Virus record (IMG/VR): IMGVR_UViG_3300032770_000009 | Location: 1-64,000 of that record | DNA: 64,000 nt | Origin: a virus | Strand: one strand, 5' to 3' | Shown: positions 9,544 to 19,151 of the stretch, piece after piece | Position numbering within the stretch: position 1 is the stretch's first letter | Layout of the letters: every line of letters starts with the position of its first letter | Program-made: the position numbers and the translations under genes | The notes under the pieces: generated by a model | Told to the model about the DNA's origin: nothing | The model's database searches: none | What the model saw: only the letters and a program-made list of their open reading frames with translations

Positions 9544-10358
9544 TACCAAGTCCCCTGCGAATTCCAAAGCGGTGAAGGTATGCCGCTATTGTCTATGTCA
9601 TTATTGTCGATCTGAGGTAGTTCGCGTACAGGCCATCTAACGTCATCGTATTCTCTGTCTTCGAATACCGGGACATACCGACCAGTAGTGTAAGAGACAC
9701 GGCGAAGTTTACGAGTAACAGTACGAAAAGCACCAACGTTAAGCTGACCACAGTATTGTTCATATCTAAGCTGCAACTCCTGTATATGTCCTATAAGCTG
9801 ACGGTACCTGCCCAGACGATCTACGTTTGTGCCCTCTGCGGTAACAATGTCTGTATCCGTAGCAGCATCATTAGCTAATGTCCATAATGTATTTATAGTA
9901 CACAGCATTATAAGAAGAGGTTCCTCTATGATTGGCAAATTAGCTAAAATCATAGGAGTTTCACGATAAGAAATGAATCCTCTGTAAGTGCGCTGTCTTT
10001 CCTTAACCGTTCTACCGTAACAGTGCTGATGCACCGAATCGTCAATGAATTTCTTTAGTTCGCGGTCAGTAAACAAACCCCAAGCTTGCCCTGACACAGT
10101 AATAGTAGCTCCGAAAGGCACTACGTTAACTAGCGATAGAAATCCCTGATGATCATTTATAAAATAGTCTACGTTTCTTTGCAAAGTAGTCACTGTAGAG
10201 TTATTAGTAATAGTAATTACTAAATTATCACAGTCTATATTCTGCTTAGGCAAATCGTAGTCGGTAGTCATACCGTCACCAAGATAATTGGATTTGAACG
10301 GCATGGGAGGGTCGCCAATCTCCATACGTAGTCGTCTAATTGCTTCGTCTGTATGCAT
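9543..10358 (-). CDS. Head-tail connector / neck protein
   Basis: 271 residues beginning MHTDEAIRRLRMEIGDPPMP, a start common in head-tail adaptor proteins, with FTDRELKKFIDDSVHQH in the middle. Lies between capsid and sheath genes and is translationally coupled to the next gene. Assignment by position and start motif only. Confidence 0.55.
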   Translation of the reverse strand: MHTDEAIRRLRMEIGDPPMPFKSNYLGDGMTTDYDLPKQNIDCDNLVITITNNSTVTTLQRNVDYFINDHQGFLSLVNVVPFGATITVSGQAWGLFTDRELKKFIDDSVHQHCYGRTVKERQRTYRGFISYRETPMILANLPIIEEPLLIMLCTINTLWTLANDAATDTDIVTAEGTNVDRLGRYRQLIGHIQELQLRYEQYCGQLNVGAFRTVTRKLRRVSYTTGRYVPVFEDREYDDVRWPVRELPQIDNNDIDNSGIPSPLWNSQGTW

Positions 10359-10366
10359 GTGCTGCC

Positions 10367-11632
10367 TTAGTAGATAAAGTCTATTCGTTCTTGAGCCAAC
10401 TGGCGTATATGACTATTGACCCACGGTCCTATATTCCACTGTGTGTTAGCTGTAACTGATGCGGCTGAAAGTGTATCCCACTTAGTTAGCCATTCGGGAT
10501 CAACTTGTCCTATTGTAGTCCATTCTACCAAAATATTTTTGGCTACAGCTTTAAGTGTATTCCATTCGGTGCCTATGGTAACTACGACAGGGCCATCAGG
10601 ATCTAGGCCCGTAACCCAGTGGGTCAGCAACAGCACATCTTCTGCCGCCAATGTATTCCATTTTACTAGTTTCAAGTTTACTATACGGCCCAAAATATTG
10701 AATCTAATATTATTAAGAACAGCTACTAATTGCTTTGTGTTCCACTGAATATTTTTCAGTAGATCGACATCTTCTAACGTATTCCACTCAGTAAGTAATA
10801 ATTTCGTAACCAAGTTAATCTTAGTCACTGTGCCTAACGGTGCGGCTACTCGTACATTTGCAGTCAATCCGTTTATATTTAAAGGCTTTTCAAGAGATCC
10901 TATAGGAGCCGCTACTGAAACATTAGAAGTAGGAAGATGCGGGCTGATAGTAACAGTACCAGTATGTGCCTGAGACGTAACCGATGCAGTCAACCCATTT
11001 ACTGATGTTTTTACAAAAGATCTACTGGTATTAGCGACGGTTACTTTAGCAACATGACCTGCCTGGGACTCAGATACAGTACCAAGACGAGCAGTAACCG
11101 ATGCTGCTGCTTGTGGCAATGATGGACGTATAGCAACAGTGCCCATATGTGCTTGAGCTGTAACCGATGATGCTATCCCAGTAACAGAAATATTTGCAAC
11201 GTGGCTATTAGCTGTGATAGCTACAGTTGATGTTATTCCTGCTACAGAAGTACCAATAGTTCCGTAATAAGCGGACGAATTTACATTGGTGCCTAGTCCT
11301 TCTATGTCTACCACAGCAGCACCAATTGGTGCTGCTGTGGTAGCGCGAGCTGTAAGTCCGTTAACAGTGATGCCTACTATAAAACCAGAATTCAAATCCT
11401 GTATATTATGTGCACCCTCGTCAAGTATAGAGTTACCAAGTTCATCTAAAATTATATTACCTGGTGTGGCTACCGAAACAGAGGAAACAAGCCCAGCAGG
11501 GGATATCACTACTGTACCAACATGTGCGGTAGCGGTTACAGTAGCGATGTGACCTGTTACAGTTATTTTTTCAGTTCCGATTGGAGCTGCTACTGTAACA
11601 GCAGATACCAAACCAGATATATTAATTGCCAT
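10367..11632 (-). CDS. Virion protein made of short beta repeats
   Basis: 421 residues. The first 270 are about a dozen repeats of roughly 22-28 residues with the pattern GLxSxVTVxAxxGTVxI; the last 130 hold a different repeat based on (W)NTLxxVxLLxxxxW. No enzyme motif is seen. The repeats suggest an elongated beta structure on head or tail. The gene contains a 34-nt perfect palindrome (see separate entry). Confidence 0.6.
   Translation of the reverse strand: MAINISGLVSAVTVAAPIGTEKITVTGHIATVTATAHVGTVVISPAGLVSSVSVATPGNIILDELGNSILDEGAHNIQDLNSGFIVGITVNGLTARATTAAPIGAAVVDIEGLGTNVNSSAYYGTIGTSVAGITSTVAITANSHVANISVTGIASSVTAQAHMGTVAIRPSLPQAAASVTARLGTVSESQAGHVAKVTVANTSRSFVKTSVNGLTASVTSQAHTGTVTISPHLPTSNVSVAAPIGSLEKPLNINGLTANVRVAAPLGTVTKINLVTKLLLTEWNTLEDVDLLKNIQWNTKQLVAVLNNIRFNILGRIVNLKLVKWNTLAAEDVLLLTHWVTGLDPDGPVVVTIGTEWNTLKAVAKNILVEWTTIGQVDPEWLTKWDTLSAASVTANTQWNIGPWVNSHIRQLAQERIDFIY
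11309..11342. repeat. 34-nt perfect palindrome inside the repeat protein gene
   Basis: TACCACAGCAGCACCAA is followed directly by its exact complement. It arises where two Ala-Pro-rich repeats meet in opposite codon pattern. It could form a cruciform or an mRNA hairpin within the coding region. Confidence 0.8.
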
Positions 11633-11635
11633 TTA

Positions 11636-12115
11636 TTAGCTTGATGTCCAAGTAGCAATACCAGAAGCGTTAATTGTAAGACTGAATGTCTGTCCTGATA
11701 TGACCTGTGAGCCGCCGAAATCCCAGTAAGCTATAAGAAGACCAGCGGTATCAGAGCTGCCACCTGCTGTATAGTCATAGAAGAATGCATAGTTAGCAGT
11801 CCATGTGGCTGTAGTCCATGAAGGATTAGCAGATGTAAGAGTCGATACAAGACCCGACTCTGTAAAAGTCACAGAAGTAAGAGTAAATCTAGAAGCGGGA
11901 GAAGCACCTGTATAGTTTACCTCAGTAAGAGCACCGCCACCGCCTGAACCCGCGTTGGCTAGAAACTGAGCTACAGTTGTGTAAGCTTCAGTAGCAGCAA
12001 CCCAGTTGAAAGTACCAGAAGCTAATCCTACTTTAAGAGTATCAGATGATAAGTTAACCGCATGTGTACCCATTGCCTGTGTAAAATTAGGGAAAATATG
12101 TGCCGCAGCAGCCAT
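11636..12115 (-). CDS. Virion structural protein
   Basis: 159 residues (MAAAAHIFPNFTQAMGTHAV...). Small, Thr/Ser/Ala-rich, with LKVGLASGTFNW and a C-terminal half resembling decoration or minor tail domains. Lies between capsid and neck genes. No specific family recognised. Confidence 0.55.
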   Translation of the reverse strand: MAAAAHIFPNFTQAMGTHAVNLSSDTLKVGLASGTFNWVAATEAYTTVAQFLANAGSGGGGALTEVNYTGASPASRFTLTSVTFTESGLVSTLTSANPSWTTATWTANYAFFYDYTAGGSSDTAGLLIAYWDFGGSQVISGQTFSLTINASGIATWTSS

Positions 12116-12126
12116 GTTTTATTTCC

Positions 12127-12705
12127 TTAAGCCATTGTGTCGAAGTTAATTTGAATGCCAGCACCGTCATTATTTACTGGACTTGTATTAGCGGCTGAAC
12201 GCTTAAGCCACAATGCATATACATATCCCGGTTGTATAGTACCAAGATAAATACCGTTAGCATAGCTGTTGCCTGATACGGGAACAGTGCTGGTGTTTGA
12301 CACCCAGCCTGAAACTCCAGATGGAGCAATAGTATTTGATGTGATCTTTACTGCTTGCTGTGATGTCGATCCTAGCAATGAAGCTCCTGTAGGATCTGCT
12401 GCTATCTGTAAACTAGCGCCACCTGCAATATAAGATGAAGTTGGCAGCCATGCTACAGTATTTAGCATTGAGTTGCCTGATGCTGTATTATTATGAACAA
12501 AAATACAAGCATAGTCTACCTGACTAGCCGCATTCTCAGCACCAGTGATGTCAGAGAAAATATTATCCAGGGGAGTATTGGAAACTACTGTAGTTGCAAT
12601 ATAGTTACCCCAAGAATTGCCAGGTGTTCCTCCTGTTGTGTTGCCTGCTGTAGCACCTGGTGCTGACAGCTTAAGCAGGATATCTGATGCGACGATTGCG
12701 GTCAT
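12127..12705 (-). CDS. Virion structural protein
   Basis: 192 residues, beta-rich, with GNTTGGTPGNSWGNYIAT and a C-terminal VYALWLKRSAANTSPVNNDG. The latter resembles a motif of minor capsid or decoration proteins. In the capsid-neck operon with short gaps. Function inferred from position. Confidence 0.55.
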   Translation of the reverse strand: MTAIVASDILLKLSAPGATAGNTTGGTPGNSWGNYIATTVVSNTPLDNIFSDITGAENAASQVDYACIFVHNNTASGNSMLNTVAWLPTSSYIAGGASLQIAADPTGASLLGSTSQQAVKITSNTIAPSGVSGWVSNTSTVPVSGNSYANGIYLGTIQPGYVYALWLKRSAANTSPVNNDGAGIQINFDTMA

Positions 12706-12712
12706 GGAAATC

Positions 12713-13225
12713 CTAAGAATCTGTAATAGTTAGAGCCGCTGGTGCTAGTGTAATAGACTGAGTCGCTAGAACCTGTTGCGGTGAAGAGAGAGTAAATGTT
12801 TCTAGAAGAAGACCAGTGGTACCAGTAGGGACTGATACTAGAGCTAACCACTGACATGGGAGTGTCATGTTAACTGAGAAAGGACCGAAAGTTATAAGAG
12901 CTGAATTCTGTATCGAAACAGGAGTACCGGAAGCGGCGGGATTCCAGTCAACAGATTGCCTTGAATAGCCGCTGTCTGTACATTCAGCTAACTGAGTTAT
13001 AGTAGTAGAACCTGTAGGATCTGCTGTTAGAAGTGCCAGATAAGGACCACCCACTGACACCCATGATGTGCCGTTCCATATCTGCACAGTAGAAGCATTG
13101 GAAGCGTTAACCCAATACTGACCTAGAACTCCAGAAGCTGGTGTAGAAGTTTGTACTAAAGGAGCGGCCACTCCTGTTACAGAATTCAACTGAAACATTG
13201 AACCTTGTTGCGCGACACCTGTCAT
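12713..13225 (-). CDS. Virion structural protein
   Basis: 170 residues; contains VLGQYWVNASNASTVQIWNG, an element seen in fibre and capsid-fibre proteins, then beta strands. It is 4 bp from the preceding gene and 8 bp from the next. Exact role unknown. Confidence 0.55.
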   Translation of the reverse strand: MTGVAQQGSMFQLNSVTGVAAPLVQTSTPASGVLGQYWVNASNASTVQIWNGTSWVSVGGPYLALLTADPTGSTTITQLAECTDSGYSRQSVDWNPAASGTPVSIQNSALITFGPFSVNMTLPCQWLALVSVPTGTTGLLLETFTLSSPQQVLATQSITLAPAALTITDS

Positions 13226-13228
13226 ATG

Positions 13229-13666
13229 TTATGCGCCTCCCATATAAGAAACATAGCCTTTGTCGTTAAGATGATCTGCTACCTCACGCGGTACCCTGTA
13301 TAGTTGACCTTCTGAGAATGAATACATTTTCATAGATCCCATAACAGCGGGACGGCGTAGAGACAGATCAGGATTATCGTAGTCACCGGGATCGCTAACT
13401 TCTCTGCCGTAAGTCATCTGATCAATATCTTGATTTACTCTGATCATCCGGTAAGGAGTATTAACTTCTGCCTGACGAACCTCTACTACCGGCAGTGGTT
13501 CATTTGAGTCAGTATAGTCTACGATTTGTTCCTTAGCAGCCTGCTGCTGTGCGTTAACAAGGGCTATTCTCTGAGAAGCTTCAAGTATTTCGGTCTTACG
13601 AGCTTCTTGCAGTTCTTCTGTTAACTTACCTGTTAAGTCGGCTGCTCTTTTTCTTGATGCTGGCAT
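13229..13666 (-). CDS. Head protein downstream of capsid
   Basis: 145 residues: a basic coiled-coil N-terminus (residues 1-50), an acidic linker, then a small folded domain ending QLYRVPREVADHLNDKGYV. This C-terminal motif is common in small head proteins after the major capsid gene. Lies after the capsid terminator, so it probably has its own translation start signal (GAGGAATAAT before ATG). Confidence 0.55.
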   Translation of the reverse strand: MPASRKRAADLTGKLTEELQEARKTEILEASQRIALVNAQQQAAKEQIVDYTDSNEPLPVVEVRQAEVNTPYRMIRVNQDIDQMTYGREVSDPGDYDNPDLSLRRPAVMGSMKMYSFSEGQLYRVPREVADHLNDKGYVSYMGGA

Positions 13667-13707
13667 ATTATTCCTCTTTTCAGTTCTTCTGTTTGTACTT
13701 ACTGATA

Positions 13708-13733
13708 GGCGGGGGTAGCAAGCTACCCCCGCC
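13708..13733 (-). terminator. Terminator after the major capsid gene
   Basis: Perfect inverted repeat GGCGGGGGTAGC / GCTACCCCCGCC between the capsid stop and the next gene. It has no long U run and may attenuate rather than stop transcription, keeping capsid mRNA in excess. Confidence 0.65.
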
Positions 13734-13755
13734 TTCTATATTACACTAAGATAAG

Positions 13756-14760
13756 TTAGTTTGTCTGTGCTACTAGTACAGACTGATCTGTAATAAGACC
13801 AAGACCCCATATAGCATACCATGCTAATGCATGTTCTCTTCCGAAGTCTAATATACCACCATCACGTAGTTCTACTGGCAATGAAATTGCATGACCAAAT
13901 GCGTTATCACCAATAAAGATAGCGTTGTAGTAAAGTGGGTTAGATGTGTTAGCTGCTACATAGTTGTTGTAAACTTGTGTAGTTTCAATGAATACTACAT
14001 CGTTAAGTCTGCCGATTTCACCAAGTAGGAAGTTTCCTGGTGCCGCATACTTTGTTACTTCAATAAACTCAGGATCATCACGTAGCTGACGTGACTGGTG
14101 TGGGTGAATGAAACAAACATATGTTTCTCCCAGCCTTGGCACATTCTTAGTTGCTAGTGTTTCCTGTGCGTCCTTAACAACAGCAGTTGTGAATGAGTAG
14201 TTTCCTACTGACAATGCTGATGATGATGTTGCCGCAGCGCCGTGGTCATATGGTGACAATGGTGTACGAACTGCTGTTGACAGCGCGAACTTGTTGTAAC
14301 CAAAGATCATTGATGAAGCCTGGTACAGTGTGTCTCTTGCACTACCATCTAGGTACAGTGCCATGTTACGTCCAAGTAGACGTGAACCTGACGCCATAAC
14401 ATCATCAAATGATGCATTAAGTAGTAGTTCTGAAACTGCGATAGCAAAGCCCTGCTCTGCTACAGTTATATCAAACTGAGATGCTGTAAGAGGATTTGTT
14501 TCCATACGTACACCTTCTACCAACTGTGACGCTGGAGGAAGATTATTGTACCTCATGAAGTGTATTGTCAAACCGGGCTGTACGCCAAGCTCTGTTTTCT
14601 TAACAGCAAATTGCTCGAAGCGTAAAATTGGCATTGCCTGGAACAAAATTTCTTTGCTCCAAATTGTTTGTACGGCTGGTGTAAGCTGCGATGAACCACC
14701 TGCATATGCTGTGGGTGATGCACTCATAAAGCTTGTTCCAGTAATCGCTGAACCGGCCAT
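13756..14760 (-). CDS. Major capsid protein (N4-gp56-like)
   Basis: 334 residues. The pattern QTIWSKEILFQAMPILRFEQFA, GLTIHFMRYNNLPPA, LTASQFDITVAEQGFAIAVSEL and YVCFIHPHQSRQLRDDPEFIE is typical of N4-gp56-family capsid proteins with the HK97 fold. It is directly downstream of the scaffold gene and followed by a strong hairpin. Forms the icosahedral shell. Confidence 0.88.
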   Translation of the reverse strand: MAGSAITGTSFMSASPTAYAGGSSQLTPAVQTIWSKEILFQAMPILRFEQFAVKKTELGVQPGLTIHFMRYNNLPPASQLVEGVRMETNPLTASQFDITVAEQGFAIAVSELLLNASFDDVMASGSRLLGRNMALYLDGSARDTLYQASSMIFGYNKFALSTAVRTPLSPYDHGAAATSSSALSVGNYSFTTAVVKDAQETLATKNVPRLGETYVCFIHPHQSRQLRDDPEFIEVTKYAAPGNFLLGEIGRLNDVVFIETTQVYNNYVAANTSNPLYYNAIFIGDNAFGHAISLPVELRDGGILDFGREHALAWYAIWGLGLITDQSVLVAQTN

Positions 14761-14795
14761 GAAGGCTTAGTCCTTTCTTATACTAGTATTCGATA

Positions 14796-15614
14796 TTAGG
14801 AGAATAGCCCGTGGCCGCTGCCTGCTCGGTCCATACCTGCTTGGCGACGATATTCGGCGTAATCTCTCATCGACATATTAGCTATTTGTTCTCTTGTAAG
14901 CTGTCTGTTAGCCGGTGATAGATTATCTAATGGGCTGAAAGGTGCTCCCGTAGGAGAAGTCCCCATTGGGAATGAAGGTGCTGGATTCGAACCCATAGCA
15001 GCATTAACTATTGCTGCGGTCTTCTCCTGTGCCTTCTTAATGGATGCTTCTACTTGTTCCTCATTGTCCCCTGTTATATATTCTGCTAAGTCAGGAATAA
15101 TAGTAGTAGCGTTTATTTCTTCGTTGATTCGTCTCTGAATATACGCTTTCAACGCCTGGTACTTGTTTTCCATCTCCATAGTTGCAAGCTTACGGTCCCA
15201 ATCGGCCTGTAGCTTTTCCTGCTGAGTCTGGAAATCAGCTTGCTGTCTCTCTAGAAGCTCCTGAACTGAAAGTTTTTCATTTTCCAGTCTCTTAGCTTCT
15301 GCTTCAGCAGCTTGCCTTTGCTTTGTTAATTCATCATCTCTTGCCTTTTTGTCCGCCATCAGTGAATCTACAGTCGATTTGAATTCATTCATCTGTGCAG
15401 TAGTCTTCTCTAGTCTGTCATAAAGCTTATCTTTTTCTTGCTGGCGAGCGCGTTCTAGATCTGCTTCTGTAAAGTACCGAGTTTCCTGCTGTACAGGCTG
15501 ACTTATCTGACTGTAATTAGCATACTGACTTACCGGCATTCCTGTGATAGAGTTAGGAGCACCACCAAGTTGTACTGATGTGTCTGATGGAATAGTAATA
15601 TTAGGCGTAGTCAT
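14796..15614 (-). CDS. Capsid scaffold protein
   Basis: 272 residues, highly charged, with a long coiled coil over about residues 48-170 (EADLERARQQEKDKLYDRLE and following) and a Gly/Pro-rich tail ending YAEYRRQAGMDRAGSGHG. Position between portal and capsid and the composition fit a scaffold, which is expelled or degraded as the head matures. Confidence 0.8.
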   Translation of the reverse strand: MTTPNITIPSDTSVQLGGAPNSITGMPVSQYANYSQISQPVQQETRYFTEADLERARQQEKDKLYDRLEKTTAQMNEFKSTVDSLMADKKARDDELTKQRQAAEAEAKRLENEKLSVQELLERQQADFQTQQEKLQADWDRKLATMEMENKYQALKAYIQRRINEEINATTIIPDLAEYITGDNEEQVEASIKKAQEKTAAIVNAAMGSNPAPSFPMGTSPTGAPFSPLDNLSPANRQLTREQIANMSMRDYAEYRRQAGMDRAGSGHGLFS

Positions 15615-15683
15615 AAATAGTCCTTCCGTCGTCTTCCGAATAAGCCCCGAATATTTAGCGTGTAATTTGTAAAAGAGATTTGA

Positions 15684-15712
15684 ATTTGATTATATTGTAC
15701 TACATATTAGCG
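15684..15712 (-). promoter_or_regulatory. Probable promoter for scaffold and capsid
   Basis: Minus-strand TAGTACAATATAATC lies about 75 nt before the scaffold ATG, after the portal terminator. TATAAT is a perfect -10 box. No clear -35 is seen. Confidence 0.45.
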
Positions 15713-15730
15713 GGGAGTTATAACCCCCCG
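15711..15730 (-). terminator. Hairpin after the portal gene
   Basis: CGGGG-GGTTATAA-CTCCCCG on the minus strand directly follows the portal stop. Probably an intrinsic terminator or attenuator. Confidence 0.55.
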
Positions 15731-15739
15731 GCTAAAAGT

Positions 15740-17476
15740 TTAATCTTGCGAAGATTCGTTCTTTCCAAAGTTTCTAACTTGCGGTAGTTTCGTACCAAAA
15801 GCCATAGTTGTGATATTACTCATCATATTTGTACCTTTGATACCAGTCACATCAGAGATAGTAGGAACAGCAGGTAGTATTCCCTTTGTGTCCACGTTAT
15901 CCATGGCTGATGCCGGCTTTCCTGGCTCTTCAGGCTTTGGCTTGTCATCTTGTTCAGCGTAACCCTCAGGTACAAGACCTGTAAGTTTCTGAATGTAAGC
16001 AGCCACTATACCCTGACGAATCTGTATTGCTGCTTCCTGTTCCATATCATGGATCTTCTCTTCAAAGATTTCCTGGAACTTCTCATCTGGGAATTCGACA
16101 CCAAGATCACGTAGCGCTCCGATATTTGATTCCAGACCAAGAGCTTTCTTAGCTTGTATTTCTGTAAGTTTAATAGTCTGGTCAACAGGCAACGGAGGAG
16201 GCCATGAAACCGTTATATCATATACCCCTGGATCGTTAGGATCAATCATCGGCATCTGCGATGGTTCCTGCATTATTCCTTCAGTATTAGGGTTATAAAT
16301 AAGATTCTCTGGCTCGAATAAGAATAGTGTCTTAAGCGCCATTTCTGAGATTCTTTTTATACCCTTTTCATACTGAATTTTTTTCTGCTTATAAGCATGC
16401 ATAGTAGGCATATACTGAATAGCTAATGCCACACCAGAAGTATTAGAGATAGCTTGTGCGGTACCAAGAGCGGCTTCAGGTATGCCGATCATTTCATGCA
16501 TACCTAGTTTAAGCATCTGAAGGAAATCGACAGCAGGACCAAGTGTAGAGAAATCTGATGCTAGGTTCTGTACAGATGCATCTTTAGATCTTAGTGACCA
16601 TATCTTGTTAGCTGATTTCTCAAGGTTAGCCGCTGACGCTCCCGTTATAATAGTTACTGGCGCTGTAGAGTAGTTGATGATATCAGATATCTCTGTAGCT
16701 TTTTCATTAAAATCACGATTAAGCGGGATAACGTCAATAATGTCTGACAATCCCCAAGGAGAAGCTGATGCTACTTTGTTAGCAATATGTACAACGGGAA
16801 TAAAGCCCATAGGGTTAGGACGACGATCGATAAGCTCGTCGTCCACGTATTCCTCAATCCATTCATCGTCAATTATTTCTACGTAGGTATGAACTTGTCG
16901 TGTACCTTCTATAGTGTCGCCCCAGAAACGATATTTAAGCTTGAATCTTATGAGGCGCTCACGATCATGGGGATGCCATGAAGGGAAGCAGAATGACGCA
17001 TTAAGGGGAAGCAATCTTACTCTGCCAGGGTGAGGATTGCCAGCGGGATCAATATAAGCGGGATCATATGCAACTTTAACGAATGCGTCTCCTTGTACCG
17101 ATCCCTGATTTCCTATAGTCCATAGAGTTTGCAGTTTGTCATTGTCTTTAGACCAGATACGATCAAGAAGCGCAGGCACTATATGCTGGTATGCTTCGTC
17201 TGACTCAAAGATAACGCCGTTAGCAAACGTAAAGTTTGTTAGCCAGTCAGACAACGCACGTACATAGTTGAATGTAATCTGAGGTTCGCCTGCTTCTCTC
17301 CTGTATGCCCAGTGATGACCAAGATAGAAAGCCCATGCCTGAGCGTAACGGTTTAGTCTAGGACCGTGTACTTCAAATTCTTCGTCTGATAATTCGACAA
17401 GCCCAAGCGGCGAGATGGCAATTGTTAAATCGCTTCCCGCCGCTCTATAACTCGGTGATACGAAATCTATACTCAA
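15740..17476 (-). CDS. Portal protein
   Basis: 578 residues. Features of large portal proteins: NRYAQAWAFYLGHHWAYRR near the start, NYVRALSDWLTNFTF, then SPWGLSDIIDVIPLNRDFNEK and IIGIPEAALGT-like helix (MHEMIGIPEAALGTAQAISN). The C-terminus is Pro-rich. It forms the dodecameric DNA gate at one capsid vertex. Upstream of scaffold and capsid, in normal head-gene order. Confidence 0.85.
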   Translation of the reverse strand: MSIDFVSPSYRAAGSDLTIAISPLGLVELSDEEFEVHGPRLNRYAQAWAFYLGHHWAYRREAGEPQITFNYVRALSDWLTNFTFANGVIFESDEAYQHIVPALLDRIWSKDNDKLQTLWTIGNQGSVQGDAFVKVAYDPAYIDPAGNPHPGRVRLLPLNASFCFPSWHPHDRERLIRFKLKYRFWGDTIEGTRQVHTYVEIIDDEWIEEYVDDELIDRRPNPMGFIPVVHIANKVASASPWGLSDIIDVIPLNRDFNEKATEISDIINYSTAPVTIITGASAANLEKSANKIWSLRSKDASVQNLASDFSTLGPAVDFLQMLKLGMHEMIGIPEAALGTAQAISNTSGVALAIQYMPTMHAYKQKKIQYEKGIKRISEMALKTLFLFEPENLIYNPNTEGIMQEPSQMPMIDPNDPGVYDITVSWPPPLPVDQTIKLTEIQAKKALGLESNIGALRDLGVEFPDEKFQEIFEEKIHDMEQEAAIQIRQGIVAAYIQKLTGLVPEGYAEQDDKPKPEEPGKPASAMDNVDTKGILPAVPTISDVTGIKGTNMMSNITTMAFGTKLPQVRNFGKNESSQD

Positions 17477-17488
17477 TTAATACTCCTT

Positions 17489-18919
17489 TTAGGCTACATA
17501 TCCAGTACCAGCAATATGTGCATACCATACATTGTCTGCTGGGATATAGGTCATTATATATTTAGTTACGGTATTAGCTGATGTATTAAGTGTAACAGTA
17601 GGCGCTGTTGGGAAGTGAACATTGGATGGCCACGATATAGTAGCGCCGCCTCCAGATGGTTGCTTAGCTAAAACTACTATCTGCTTTCCGTAACCAGCAG
17701 CACCAGATGTAACCCCGTCAAATACAAGTGTATTAGAACCAGATGCTAACTGGAATGTCTGAATATCACCAAACTGCAAGAATAAAGTGTTCTCAAACAG
17801 ACCATCACTAGTTGCGGCTCCTGCTAATACATAGTCCGTACCACCCATGATAGCAAGACCGTCACCAGCATCCATTATTCCTAGTACACTATCATTGATA
17901 ATACCACTGAATCCTACAGGATTGTTATTAGGATTATAGTAACCACGAAAAGGTATAACTACATCTCCTGAAGTTGTGGCTACATTAGCAAACGAGAGTA
18001 CGCCAGTGCATCCGGCTATCTGTGATGCCGCTGAAGAGGAACCCATGTAAATAGTGTAGTGACTTTGATATCCGGTTGTAGCACCAGATGCGGGGGCATT
18101 TTCTACACTTATATTTAAATGGCTGTTGCTTATATAACTAGATCCGCTTCCTCCTGCTGGCTCAAGTGCTAATACTGAAGCAGTATTAGTAGATGCCACA
18201 TAGAAATTACCTCTTATACGAAGAGAGCATCCCTGTAACTGCGTACTGCTTTTTAGATATACGCCGCCTTGTGCCGGACCAGCTACTATAAGGAAATCAA
18301 AATTAGAGTAGTCAAAACTACCTGCTTCAAATACAACCGCTGTTCCGTTGCTTACAAGAATAGCCTGAATATTATTCTCTTCAGCCCATGCCCCGCCTGA
18401 GTTAACTCCGTGAAGTCCAGTACCTGCGAACTCGTAGATACCCACGTCGTTAATAACTAATCCTTGCAAATTACCGAATTGGATTCCGTTAGGAGTTCCT
18501 GTACCAGTAGAGCCGTTAAAAGATATACCTTTTACTGTACCAGCATTGAGAGAATCATCAAATGAACCGCTTGTGTTAATAGTTAAACAAGTTGAACTTC
18601 CAGTATAGTTAATGGTTACAGTAGAGGAACCATCACCTATAATATTCTGATCTTGAATCAAATGTAAGAAAGTAGAGCATTTGTAAGTACCAGTAGGAAT
18701 ATAAACGGTTGCAGGTGAAGAACCGATAGCAGTCTGAACTGCTGCAAACGCTGATGTAGAATCTGTAACCCCAGTCGGATCAGCGCCATAGAATACTACA
18801 TTGTATGTTGGAGGTAATAGTTCTATTACCTGATCTAGTGCTGCTGTAATCAAATTATGGTCAGATGTATGACCCGCGTCACCAACAGAATGACTACTAG
18901 GTATGTCCCATGAAACCAA
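17489..18919 (-). CDS. Beta-helix fibre / spike protein
   Basis: 476 residues: short N-terminal attachment part (HSVGDAGHTSDHNLITAALDQ), pectate-lyase superfamily signature NVVFYGADPTGVTDSTSAFA and PATVYIPTGTYKCS, a right-handed helix, and a C-terminal domain seen in other fibres here (NVHFPTAPTVTLNTSANTV). Inserted between portal and small head genes. Likely surface-binding or glycan-cleaving. Confidence 0.72.
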   Translation of the reverse strand: MVSWDIPSSHSVGDAGHTSDHNLITAALDQVIELLPPTYNVVFYGADPTGVTDSTSAFAAVQTAIGSSPATVYIPTGTYKCSTFLHLIQDQNIIGDGSSTVTINYTGSSTCLTINTSGSFDDSLNAGTVKGISFNGSTGTGTPNGIQFGNLQGLVINDVGIYEFAGTGLHGVNSGGAWAEENNIQAILVSNGTAVVFEAGSFDYSNFDFLIVAGPAQGGVYLKSSTQLQGCSLRIRGNFYVASTNTASVLALEPAGGSGSSYISNSHLNISVENAPASGATTGYQSHYTIYMGSSSAASQIAGCTGVLSFANVATTSGDVVIPFRGYYNPNNNPVGFSGIINDSVLGIMDAGDGLAIMGGTDYVLAGAATSDGLFENTLFLQFGDIQTFQLASGSNTLVFDGVTSGAAGYGKQIVVLAKQPSGGGATISWPSNVHFPTAPTVTLNTSANTVTKYIMTYIPADNVWYAHIAGTGYVA

Positions 18920-18928
18920 TTAAATCCC

Positions 18929-19141
18929 CTACGCTACTCTATGTGATCTTCTACCAGCTCTGTTATGATGCAGATGCTTATCCTGGGCTTTAGGTAGACC
19001 CCCACCAGATGAAATTTTCATAGTCTTAGAAACTCCAGGATCACCAGAGAATTTCGTCATAGTGTTCTGTGACTTGGGGTCTACTCTCCTCTGCCTTTTA
19101 CCCTTAAATTGGCCCTGCGATAACACTGATGCCTGAGCCAT
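18929..19141 (-). CDS. Small basic protein
   Basis: 70 residues, rich in Lys, Arg and Gly, ending KHLHHNRAGRRSHRVA. Good RBS and short gaps on both sides. Might bind DNA inside the head or act in packaging; no family recognised. Confidence 0.6.
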   Translation of the reverse strand: MAQASVLSQGQFKGKRQRRVDPKSQNTMTKFSGDPGVSKTMKISSGGGLPKAQDKHLHHNRAGRRSHRVA

Positions 19142-19151
19142 ATTAAAATCC

